Positions 37,701 to 47,624 of a stretch of 64,000 nucleotides of DNA are shown piece by piece. The stretch spans positions 16,409,279-16,473,278 of the forward strand of contig OW121821.1 of assembly GCA_933228915.1 (NCBI GenBank), read 5' to 3'. The notes beneath the pieces are model-generated. The model was not told the origin of the DNA, searched no databases, and saw only the letters and a list, made by a program, of their open reading frames with translations. Numbering within the stretch: the stretch's first letter is position 1; each line of letters opens with the position of its first letter. Source of the stretch: Telmatherina bonti. Taxonomy: Eukaryota > Chordata > Actinopteri > Atheriniformes > Telmatherinidae. The translations under genes were made by a program, and so were the position numbers.

Positions 37701-40700
37701 GAAATACTCTGATGACTCTGCAGTTGTGGGGTGTATCAGTGATGGACAAGAAGCAGAGTACAGAGAACTGGTCAGTCAGTTAGTTAAATGGTGTGGTGAC
37801 AATCATCTTGTATTAAATGCCAGCAAAACAAAAGAGATGATTGTTGACTTCAGGAGGAACAAGAATAAACAAAACACTATTTCCATCCTGGGAGAGGAGG
37901 TGGAGGAATACAAGTATCTTGGAGTTCAGCTGGACAACAAACTGGACTGGAAATGCAACACTGAATACATCATTTTATTTATAGGGGTGCTTCTTTACAT
38001 TTAGTTTTTTTTTTTTTTTATTATTAATAAAGACTTTCCTCTCCTGCTTTGGAGAATTCTCTCACAGGAGTAACTATGAGTGTAGGCATTTTTATTTTGT
38101 CAAAATGAAGTCAACATCTTTCATTATTCCATGAAATAACTATAATAATTCACTTGTGTTTAACTGATTTTTAACTTAAGCGATGGGGAACAACTGGAGT
38201 TTGAGAACAATTGGTGACGTAATGAAACTCTATATGGAACAGTCACGTGACGTTTGGGCCTCGATTTAGATCACGGAACACTGTTTCGTATCAAACATTC
38301 CACATCAGTTTCAGTACGGACTAAATACAGTTTCTACATTACAACCAGGTGATAAAATTTATCAGTTTATCTACAAGCCTACTCTCCTACAAAACAGTAG
38401 AAAAAGTTTCTGACTTTAAAATTGATAAAGCATTTAAAGTGACAAATTCTTCTGGTATCATCTGTAAAATCACCAAAATTTAAAACTCCTCAATTTAAAC
38501 CACTTATTAAAGTCAAGCCAACCTTCATATAAATATATTAAAAGGAAAATATGACATTTACCTCTATCTATCCTAACTATATATTCATTAGATTTTTACT
38601 TGTTAAGCTTTTAATGTGTAAAATGATGCTTTTAATTTTATTTACACATTATGTATTTGTGTATATATTGTGAACATATTGTAAACAGTTTGTGTGTGTA
38701 TGGTGTAATTTCTGATGACTTGAAACACAGCGTACATGACCAGGAGAATCTTGAAAAGATTTTGAATCTCAAAATTTTATATTTGCTGGTTTTATTTCAG
38801 ACATGACACAAGCAGTTAATCAGACCAGCAAAACCAGTTCTTGAGCTTCCCATGTGTCAATAAAACTTAACCAGCCTCCTCCTTTCTTACCTGTTTCCAG
38901 ACAAACCCCGGTGGCCTGGATGCTCTCCGGCTTCTCTCCATTGTAAACCATCAATACCAGCTGCAGGCAGTACATGCCGATACTTAGTAATGCTCCTCCA
39001 CCCAGATCCTTCTCCACTAGTCTTGGTAGATGTGTCACTGGTACACCAAATTCTGATCTGACCATCTTCACTTCGCCCAGCTCCCCCTGAGCCAGTAGCC
39101 GTCTGATCTCCACATAGGCCGGGAAAAATCGAGTCCAGACAGCCTGGAGAAAAAGGATAGTGGAGGTTAACTCATAGCCCTGTTTAAGCTCTGCTGTTCT
39201 GAGTTTTACAACTTAAAATTTAGAAAAAAAATAATGGGAAAGTTTGTCATTTTGGTTTTTAGATAGAAGGAAAAAAACTGATTATAAATTGTACATTAGA
39301 CGTGCAAAAATAATGATCACTCACTGCTGTAAGACTAAACACTGCCTTCATTCTGAACTTCGATTGGTTCTCTGAATATAGAACCCAAAAAGGACAAAAA
39401 TTAAACTTGGATCTGTTTGTATTTTTAGATCGTCTCCATGTTCACCTCCATGAGGAAGACGTCGTTCCTCTTGGCAGAGTCCAGGATCTCTTTCACCTCC
39501 TTGGTGTTCATGGCCAGCGGCTTCTCACACAGCACGTTCTTCTTGGCATTCGTAAAGAGCAGACAGGCCTTTAGATGGTACGGGTGGATTACCCCAACAT
39601 ACACCACATCTGCACACACATAAAGGCACAGACCAGAGAGAATATTGAAGGAGGAAGGAGTAATCAGTCTGTGAAAATAAAAAAAAAGACTCAATTATCA
39701 TCAAGAAATGAAATTGATAAATGACAGTGGAGTTAGGAAGTGAGTTGTTAAGTGTTTATCCAAAAAGTACAGAATTAAATACTTCACATCTGGTGCATGA
39801 GGCAAAAATAGTAAATACCAAACAATGTGACCCACAACCTCTGGCAGAAACTAACCGAGTGGTTCCCAAACCTTTTCTGCAAGCCCCCTTTTTCATGGAT
39901 ATCAATAATGTAAAGCCCCTCCCACCCATCACATGAACCAAAGAAACAGACTAAGAAATGAGTCATTAGTTTAGTGGCTGTATTGTAGTTAACTACAGTT
40001 AAAACGGTGTCAGTATTATCACCTATTCTTCTGCTTTGGTGCGAAACGTTTTAAACCAGGAATCTCTGCAAACTATTTCAGGTGAGCCGAGTTTTCAGAT
40101 GCTGCTTTAGTAAAACAGCTCTGCTATATATGATAGCCTGGTAGTTTTTTTTTTTTTTTTAAGTATCTAACAGGCTTTTCTTTGTGTTAAGGACAAAAAG
40201 TCCCCAAGTGGTGTTGCAACTTGATTGGCTTCATACTTCATAATATTAGATTATAATATTTTGAAAAAGACTGGTCTCGTCATTACCCACCACTGACTAT
40301 TACTATGTCTTGACTGTTACCTGGTCAAGTATGGCAGATGTGCTCCATAGTATTTTCTTCTTTTTTTTAGTACTTGAAGTCTCTTATGCTGATTCAATAT
40401 TGTTTCCCATTGGTACTTTAACTAATTTGTCCAGTGCCAAATCTATTTTGGTTTTATTTAGCCTTGCTGCCAGGCTAAGGGGCTAAACTGGTTCAAATTT
40501 GGGAACCACTGAACTGACCTATATCAGGGTCTTTGGCCAGCTCCTCATAACTGCCATATGCTCTGGAAATGTTGTGCTTTTTGGCAAACTCCGAAGCATC
40601 CTCCAACTTGCGAGCAGCCACAGCCACAACCTGTAAATACAGTCACAGATTATTTCAAGAATTCCTTTTCTTCAGGACTGAAATACTCATGGCTTTCACA

Positions 40701-41304
40701 TTTTAGGCACCTATGATTTACTTTTCCCCAATTCCCTGATGATTTACTTTTTCTTGCAATAGTGGTGCTGGTGTGTTGAATCCATTGGGGAAAAAAAAAC
40801 TCTTCTGTGTAGAGCACTTGGAAATTAATCAATTGTACTCTCAGTTACTTATCACAGTACCACTATAACTCCCTCACAAACAGTAACAGCTCATGGAAAA
40901 CCAACATGCTGAAATGTCCATTTGGTCTGGGATTTACGGTAAAAATGTAGACCCGTGTATGTGTTGACAAAAAGCTGACTGAACCAGGTAGATTACACAA
41001 ACTCACTTAACAGCGTCCGATAGATTAATCATGTCGAGGTCACGGGCAACATCTCAACAATATTAGACATTGAAGTGTTTAAGTGACATAATCAGTAGAA
41101 AATACCCAAAAACAGGCAACACGGAAGTTGTTGAGTTTCTTGAGTTCGGAAAAAACGGCTTACAATTAAAAACACAGAGTAAATTTGTGTCTGTGCTGTA
41201 GCAGACAAAAATACCTGATGGTGTTCAGCAGGAAGAGTTTTCAGAGCCACCATGAAGTCATGACTGATCTTCCCCGCGCTGCAGATTCCCCACCTGGTTG
41301 CCAT
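34798..41304 (-). CDS. dhdh: dhdh copy A, dihydrodiol dehydrogenase-like
   Basis: DHDH is a cytosolic NADP+-dependent dehydrogenase of the Gfo/Idh/MocA family that oxidises trans-dihydrodiols to catechols and D-xylose. Exons in transcript order: 41304-41215, 40630-40519, 39609-39446, 39143-38891, 35422-35298, 35207-35057, 34907-34798 (TAA). Total 1005 nt, 334 aa, the normal family length. It starts MATRWGICSAGKISHDF (nucleotide-binding fold), has VGVIHPYH (His-76 and His-79 equivalents), LCEKP (Lys-97) and YCLQ (Tyr-180). It is odd in having Ser where the family has Asp in GGGALLD (residue 176). Intron 2 carries a hAT-like element starting at the exon 2 donor, and the intron between exons 4 and 5 holds a LINE fragment and a dispersed repeat. 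All splice sites are intact, so it is probably expressed; catalytic activity is uncertain. Confidence 0.93.
35535..35872 (-). repeat. dispersed repeat in dhdh-A intron
   Basis: Contains CCAATTCAGGGTCACAAGG, GTACACCCTGGACAGCTCGCC, ATGCATGTCTTTGGATG and CACGGGGAGAACATGCAAAC. Its first part is the reverse complement of the repeat at 7785-7910, so it belongs to the same interspersed family, here longer. It resembles a common teleost LINE/SINE-derived repeat. Confidence 0.75.
36735..37970 (+). mobile_element. non-LTR retrotransposon fragment (reverse transcriptase, CR1/Rex1-like)
   Basis: Two ORFs in different frames (36648-37445 and 37480-38004) together encode reverse transcriptase blocks: KAAGPDGVSPRVLKT, LVPVPKK, DYRPVALTSHIMKVLERLL, QFAYRNGLGVEDAI, then a frameshifted FDFSSPFNTI, GAPQGTVPSPFLFTLYTSDF and the catalytic box YSDDSAVVG, ending at YKYLGVQLDNKLDW. 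The endonuclease domain upstream and everything after the palm/thumb region are missing, so it is dead. The clade is from memory and tentative. It lies in the dhdh-A intron between exons 4 and 5, antisense to that gene. Confidence 0.85.
39857..40511. mobile_element. non-autonomous hAT-like element in dhdh-A intron 2
   Basis: The left end GAGTGGTTCCCAAA and the right end TTTGGGAACCACTG are inverted repeats. The flanking 8-bp sequences AACTAACC (39849-39856) and AACTGACC (40512-40519) agree at 7 of 8 positions and are the target-site duplication, the length typical of hAT elements. No transposase is encoded in the 655 bp. The homologous introns of copies B and C lack the element. Confidence 0.85.
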
Positions 41305-41487
41305 GTTGGACAGTAGTCAGTCACAGCGGCAGTGACTGTTCACTACCACGAGGTGGCGACAAAGCAATGTTTTTATTTCAACAGTTTATGGATTTTGATT
41401 ATGTTGCGTATAATAATAATAATAATAAAAAGTTGAGTGAGTTGTGCTGAGGAAAAAAAATTAATAAATAAACATTTCAACAACAAT

Positions 41488-41533
41488 AGGGCCCTGCCAT
41501 ACTTCGTATGGCTCGGACCCGAATAATAATAAC

Positions 41534-41586
<53 letters not shown>

Positions 41587-41592
41587 CAATTT
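41488..41592. repeat. (AAT)n microsatellite with adjoining dispersed motif
   Basis: GGGCCCTGCCATACTTCG and GTATGGCTCGGACCCG are followed by about 70 bp of AAT repeats with few interruptions (41521-41590). A GC-rich hairpin-like motif followed by (AAT)n is reminiscent of retroposon 3' ends in teleosts; the family is not assigned. Confidence 0.6.
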
Positions 41593-41989
41593 AATATAAT
41601 CTGCCAGTTTTTTCAGCAAACATGTCTTGATGAAAACCATAATATTAATTATTTAATAAATTTATTCATTTACATTTCCGGTCAATAATATGTATGAAAC
41701 TAAAAGCAGAATAGAAGCATCCTTGGGGTTTTAAAACAGTAATATAAGGATATGGACAAAAAAATGTGTCTTGATTAAGTTTTCTTTTTTTCTTCCAAAT
41801 ACCCTTCTTTGGCAAAAAGACAGCTTTTATCAATGTGCTTTTAATTGACCTGCAGACCTAAAAAAAAAAAAAAAGTAGAGAAAGTATCTTTATTACAAAT
41901 GACTTTGCATACATGTATACCCTGCCCATTAATATTTCTGTTCATATCAGTTTTCAAAAGCTCCAGAATGAGAAGACCCTGAGAAGATG

Positions 41990-42600
41990 ATGTTGTGTTT
42001 ATTCATGCTAAAAGCCCATAGATGTATCCTGTGTGGATGCATAATCTAGTTTGTGTTGGTGTGGTTAGTAGTGATCCTGGCTAACCTTGTTAGAACATCT
42101 TGAACACTAGAACATATTAATGATTTGATTAAATTCCTGTCAACTCCTGTAACAAGCAAAGTACTGACATCCTAAATCAAAGGATGCTGCGCAGCATCAT
42201 CTCCACACCCAAACATATCCCTCTGTAGTGCTGTCAGTCTGGTGTCCTCTATTATATGCCAACTTTCACTGTTTCTCTGTCTTACTGTAACATTACAAAC
42301 ATGATAACATTCAGTATTACACTTGACTGAGCACTTTTAAGGTATTTTTTAGATGAATTATGAGATACAGCTCTGTCATTTTGAAATTGACAGATGGGTA
42401 GAAGCATCCTTCGTATCTGCGATGTTGGCAACCCACTGTAGCTATACTCATGAGCCTAACATGTTTCTGATCATGAAAACTAACCCTGTAAAGGGGGTAT
42501 TATGTTTAGTTAGTGTATTAACTGTCAAGACCCAATTTTTATCAATAAAAGAGATAAGCACCTATCTGAACCTGTCTTACAAATGTTTAGTTTCATAAAT
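41990..42600 (+). pseudogene. relic of the pkm 3'UTR downstream of dhdh-B
   Basis: Long collinear similarity to the genuine pkm 3'UTR (about 33300-34130). Shared stretches include CCCAAACA-ATCCCTCTGTAGTG, GACTGATGGGTAGAAGCATCC (here GACAGATGG...), ACTCATGAGCCTAACATG, ATCAATAAAAGAGATAAGCACCTA and ACCTGTCTTACAAATG. No pkm coding exon was recognised upstream of it. The similarity continues toward the dhdh-B stop (GTGGAAAGTTACGAACAGACT). It marks the left part of a segment duplicated together with dhdh. Confidence 0.8.
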
Positions 42601-42976
42601 TTAAGGTGAAGTGATACTAATGTAACTTCATGGGAAGCGAAAGACTCACGTGGAAAGTTACGAACAGACTTGATGCTTCAGACAATATGGCCAAAATATT
42701 GTTTTATAAATGCTCAAAACTTCAGTGCTTGAACAAAGTGTATGCAAAAGTTGTTTTTTTTATATTTGAAATACAGAAAATGCAATTGCATATTATTAAG
42801 TAAATAGATTTAAAATCATGTTTTACAGAAAATAGCTCTGTGAAATATCTTTAAAAGAACAACACATAAGCTTTAGTTCTATGTCAAGCCATAAAAAAGA
42901 CATGTTTCTTCCTCTAGCATATGACAAGCCTTTGACAAATCTCTCCTTCATCACAGTGTGCGTTCATGCTAAACAT

Positions 42977-44061
42977 TTACAGGCAGTCCTGGCTGTACAC
43001 CACCCCCATCTGTCTGCGGATTTCGTCCTCCACCTCAGCCAGCAGAAGAGAGTCAGCGTGGGACATCACTGCACTCTCCTTCAGCCCTGCAAGGAAAATC
43101 ATGTTGATGATTCTGTTTACAGTAACAGTGAAGGGACTATTTCTGACACCAGTAAGATTATCAGGTGTTTCTGATATACCCTTGAGTAAACACTGTCGGA
43201 TTTCCTCTGCTTCATAACGCATTCCCGTACTGTTGATGAAGTTGAGAGGCAAATAAGGCTCTGGTAGTGGGTACTGGGTTTCCTTCCCGTTCACCACAAA
43301 TGATGTAGGACACCACATCCGTTCTGGGACCTAAAGCAAACAAACAAATAAAACATTTAAAGAAGTTCTTTTTTTACAACAGTAACAAGATGAACACGTC
43401 ATTTAGGCTTATTGCGAGCATGTCTCTCTTTATCTTACATACCCTGATGGTTCCCTTCGTTCCAACGATAACGGCATCGTTGGGCAGCTCCATGCTTGAA
43501 GAGAAAGTAAAAACTGCCATTCTGTTCCTGGAGAACCTGAGAATAACAGCACCAGTCTCATCCACGCCTGCAACATGGAATCAGATGATGCACATTTGAT
43601 TCATATAAAACATACTGTTTTACTTATAACTTAATATAATGATTACGATGTAGACAAACTCATAACTGTATGTTTCAGCTCTCAATTTTTTATTTTTATT
43701 TTTTATTTAATTTTGCCTCTGAGACTGAGTCTTTCAGGTTTTATAGGCTATAGGCTAAAGGTTTGGAACAATGGATAAAAACAAAAGTATTAAAATTTCC
43801 ATTAACATGAGGGAAAATAAGAAAAGGTTTAAGGTTTTTGCTCTGGTGCACTGAAATAACAGACCTGATAGATATGGATTTTTCCTTTTACAAATTGCAG
43901 GTGTTTTGGAAGTATGAAAAGTTGAGACAAAAATGTTATAGGTTCTCATTTACAGAAGGCTGTATGTATGATGCACTCAAATATAAAAAGATGGTGAGAA
44001 GGTACACGGTAATCACAGCTACTTCACCAATTTACTACAGAAAATGGCTCCATGAATGAGA

Positions 44062-44092
<31 letters not shown>

Positions 44093-46676
44093 AGAATTTC
44101 CCAGTTACTGACATTTGTATGCTGTTTATTTATACCAGTATATTGACTTTCAGTTCAATGAATAAAATCAGATTGAATCTGTGTGTTGGAAAGTGAGTCT
44201 GTGTGTGTGTCTGGAGCAGATTATCTCCCATCCTGACATGTCAGTCTATCATGCTAACAGCCTACAGCATGTTACTCCACCACCATGATTCACAGCTGGG
44301 ATAGAACTGAGCTGGTGCTGCTGGTTTTACTCCTGACATTATGCTCAGGACTGATACCAGTCCAACTTTGATTAGACCAGAGAAACAAGTTCTTACACCT
44401 CCCATATGCCAATAAAACTTTACCAGCTTCTTCATTTCTTACCTGTTTCCAGACAAGCTCCGGTGGCCTGGATGCTCTCCGGCTTCTCTCCATTGTACAC
44501 CATCAATACCAGCTGCAGGCAGTACATGCCGATACTTAGTAATGCTCCTCCACCCAGATCCTTCTCCACTAGTTTTGGTACATCTAACAGTGGCATGCCA
44601 AAGTCTGATCTGACCATCTTCACTTCGCCCAGCTCCCCCTGAGCCAGCAGCCGTCTGATCTCCAGATAGGCCGGGAAGAAGCGGGTCCAGACAGCCTGGA
44701 GAAAAACAACGGCAGAGTTTTATTCAGTTACTTTTCAGGTATGCTGTTCTGTTACGAATTAAATTCATGAAAAAAATAAGCTCTAATGTTTGATGAAGGT
44801 TTGAAAGTTTAGACTTTGCATATTGTATTTGAAGGTAAATAAATTAAAACCAATATCCAAAACTGATCTTTGCAAACATGGAAATGTTAAATTTGGTTGT
44901 GGATTAAATGAATCAAAGGATAACAACCAAAACACCTGCTTGTATAGATGTACAAGTCATTAGCCTGGTTATAAAATAGTTTTCACAAACATTTATTAAA
45001 ATGAAAATACATAATAATATAACAACAACATAATAACAATATTTTCAAGTTGATTTCCAGTGTTTAGGTTTGTACTTGATCAACTAAAAACCCTATAAAT
45101 CTGAACTAAAACAGGTGGGCTCCATGTTCACCTCCATGAGGAAGACGTCGTTCCTCTTGGCAGAGTCCAGGATCTCTTTCACCTCCTTGGTGTTCATGGC
45201 CAGCGGCTTCTCACACAGCACGTTCTTCTTGGCATTGGTAAAGAGCAGGCAGGCCTTTAGATGGTACGGGTTGATAACCCCAACATACACCACATCTGCA
45301 AGCCACAGACCAGAGAGAATATTGATGAAGGAGGGAGTATTCAGTCAGTGTGTGTCATAAAAAAGGATTTTCTTCCTCTTTTGGTTCCAACATTTAATCA
45401 GTCATGAAACAATAAAATTATTGGATCCTTAAAAGGGATCCAGGAAATGCTCAACTATAGTTTTAGTAAAGATTATCGTAACACTGAGGCAAGGAGAGAT
45501 TGTCCTTACATTTCATTCTAGAGTATGTCAGCATCCAGGAGGTCATTGTCAACTCAGTTACTGTTAAATGTCCAGATCCTGTGGCTCCTAAACAAGCCCA
45601 TATCACCACCCCTCTACCCCATGCTTGACAGTTGGTATTAGGTTTTTGTATTAGTGTGTTTGGTTTTTGGCTAGATGTGGTGCTGCCAATTATGACCAGC
45701 CATCTCCACTTCTTTACATTTGTCCTTGTTTAGATACAACTCTGCAAACCTAAGCCATACTGCTATCATTTAAAAGGGAAAAAACCTTTCTCACTGTAAT
45801 TCTTCAAAATATACTATACAAGTTTAGTATTTTTCCAACTGTACTGTTTTGAGCTTTCAAATTCAAAATGACATTTCTCTGAGCACAATAGTAAATAACC
45901 TGAACTCTGGTGCATAAAGCAGTGACAATACAAGGCAAACAAATCCACACACAACGTCTGGCAGACACTCACCTACATCAGGGTCTTTGGCCAGCTCTTC
46001 ATATCCACCGTATGCACGGGAGATGTTGTGCCTTTTGGCAAATTCCTGAGCATCCTCCAACTTGCGAGCAGTCACAGCTACAACCTGAATAGTGACAAAT
46101 AAAATATTGTAGTCCTATCCTGCGACCTTATCAAGGGGCTCGTGATCGTTACATTTTTAGACATTGTTGCACCCATGATGCTATTGAAACTTTCTTCATA
46201 ACAATCTTTTAATGTTCTTGTCATCAATTTGATGTCATCACTCAAATACATGAAAAAAGAGCACTTTTAATTGTTTGCTTTATTGCTAAAAGGACGACAT
46301 AGCATGTTTGGGTCATGCAGAACTTTCTAATTCTCATTTATTCCGTAACTTACGGTAAGTGTCGACTCTTGCACTCACGTGTTGGTTACACAATTTTTTT
46401 TTCATTAAAGTCGTCTGTAACATTTTCACAACATATTTAATCATATTTCAAGAACTTCACTACGATCAGCACAAAATACCGAAATTCCGTCAACACAGAA
46501 GAAGAAGTTTGAGCAGACCCTGGGAAATGAGGATCTGCTCTAAATCACAGGCTGAATGTGTTTCTGAGCTGCTGGAAACTAAATACCTGATGGTGTTCAG
46601 CAGGAAGAGTTTTCAGAGCCACCGTGAAGTCATGACTGATCTTCCCAGCGCTGCAGACTCCCCACCTGGTCGCCAT
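42977..46676 (-). CDS. dhdh: dhdh copy B, dihydrodiol dehydrogenase-like
   Basis: Same family and structure as copy A. Exons: 46676-46587, 46084-45973, 45295-45132, 44695-44443, 43567-43443, 43330-43180, 43086-42977 (TAA), 334 aa, all GT-AG. It starts MATRWGVCSAGKISHDFTV and ends EDEIRRQMGVVYSQDCL. LCEKP (Lys-97) and MYCLQ (Tyr-180) are kept, but Asp-176 is Ser as in copy A, and VGVINPYH has Asn at the His-76 position while His-79 remains. Exon 5 is divergent from A (GAVILRFSRNRMAVFTFSSSMEL). A poly-C run and repeat-like sequence lie in its introns. With two active-site-region changes but an intact reading frame, it could have altered substrate use or act only as a binding subunit. Confidence 0.92.
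44064..44092. repeat. 29-nt poly-C run in dhdh-B intron 4
   Basis: Uninterrupted C homopolymer. Its length may be a sequencing or assembly estimate. Confidence 0.9.
45500..45740. repeat. probable dispersed repeat in dhdh-B intron 2
   Basis: Contains CCCATGCTTGACAGTTGGTA and TGTGTTTGGTTTTTGGCTAG, wording I remember from abundant fish repeats. Copies A and C lack it at this intron. Sequence at 44270-44360 (CACCATGATTCACAGCTGGG, CTGGTGCTGCTGGTTTTACTCC) looks like another piece of the same type. Family not assigned. Confidence 0.4.
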
Positions 46677-46984
46677 GCTGGGAAGAATGGGCGTCACTGA
46701 GCTGCAGTGACTGATTTCTACCACAAGGTGTCGACAGAGCGTTGGTTTTACCTGAGGTTTTCCTCCTTCCATTTTTCACCGTTTTTAAAAGCATCAAACT
46801 AAACAAAATAAAATATACAGCCATAATGTATAATCAGACCATATAAAACGAATTTCTAACAAAATAGTTACAGAGTGAAATGAATACTAAAAGTAATGTG
46901 TTTTTCATTTTAACTGAATTCATGACACCCCTGTTTTCTCAGATCAAAAATGAAAAATAAAAAAGTGTTGATTTTTGTTTTTTA

Positions 46985-47165
46985 AGGTGACTAATGATGA
47001 GATAAAATTCTGTCCCTTTCAGAGTGACTGTCGCTGCCCATGTAAGTCTAACAAGCTTCTGACTGGAATTGTAGTAAAGTGTAAGACCTGACAACATATA
47101 AAAGAGTGAGACATATTTATTTATATGATATTTAGTTGATGCACTAAGCAATCTATCAAGACTGA
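46985..47165 (+). pseudogene. more decayed pkm 3'UTR relic downstream of dhdh-C
   Basis: CTGTCCCTTTCAGAGTGACT resembles CTGTCCTTTTTCAAAGTGACT of the pkm 3'UTR, followed in order by GTAAGTCTAACAAGCTTCTG (compare GAGCCTAACATGCTTCGG) and TTTAGTTGATGCACTAAG...ATCAAGAC (compare the copy B relic). It is shorter and gapped, so homology is less certain than for the 41990-42600 relic. Confidence 0.55.
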
Positions 47166-47302
47166 ATAAGAAAAATGCCCCCCCCCCCATCTGGACTCAC
47201 TCCTTTTTTATTCATTAATTCAGGTGCTACATGATCTAAACAGGAAGAAGAGTTTTCAGGGGGAAAAAAAAGACTTTATAGTTTAGAAAATTTGACAAAA
47301 AA

Positions 47303-47308
47303 TTTATT
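47303..47308 (-). terminator. dhdh: candidate polyadenylation signal of dhdh copy C
   Basis: AATAAA on the minus strand about 320 bp after the dhdh-C stop. Copy B has only a TATAAA-like variant at the matching place (near 42705). Assigned by position. Confidence 0.4.
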
Positions 47309-47624
47309 TGGCAGGTTATAATTATTTTCCCAGAGTACTATCAAACAAAGTGTAAGAGTTGTACACACAAGTTCATTAACATTTACCTGCGGATGGATGT
47401 TGCTTCCATGTACAGATTACAAAAATATCTGTGTAAACTAGATATCAAGCTGACATTATTAAAGGGTTAACCATTAATATGTGAAGATGGTTCTAGTAAA
47501 GAGCTATTCATTTCCTTTCCATATTCTTAGAATAAACGTATCTATTAAGTCTTTCTGGAGCAAAAAGACGAAGCAATTCTCCGTGATAAACTGCTTCTCT
47601 TTTATCTCTTTTCATGCTAAACAT

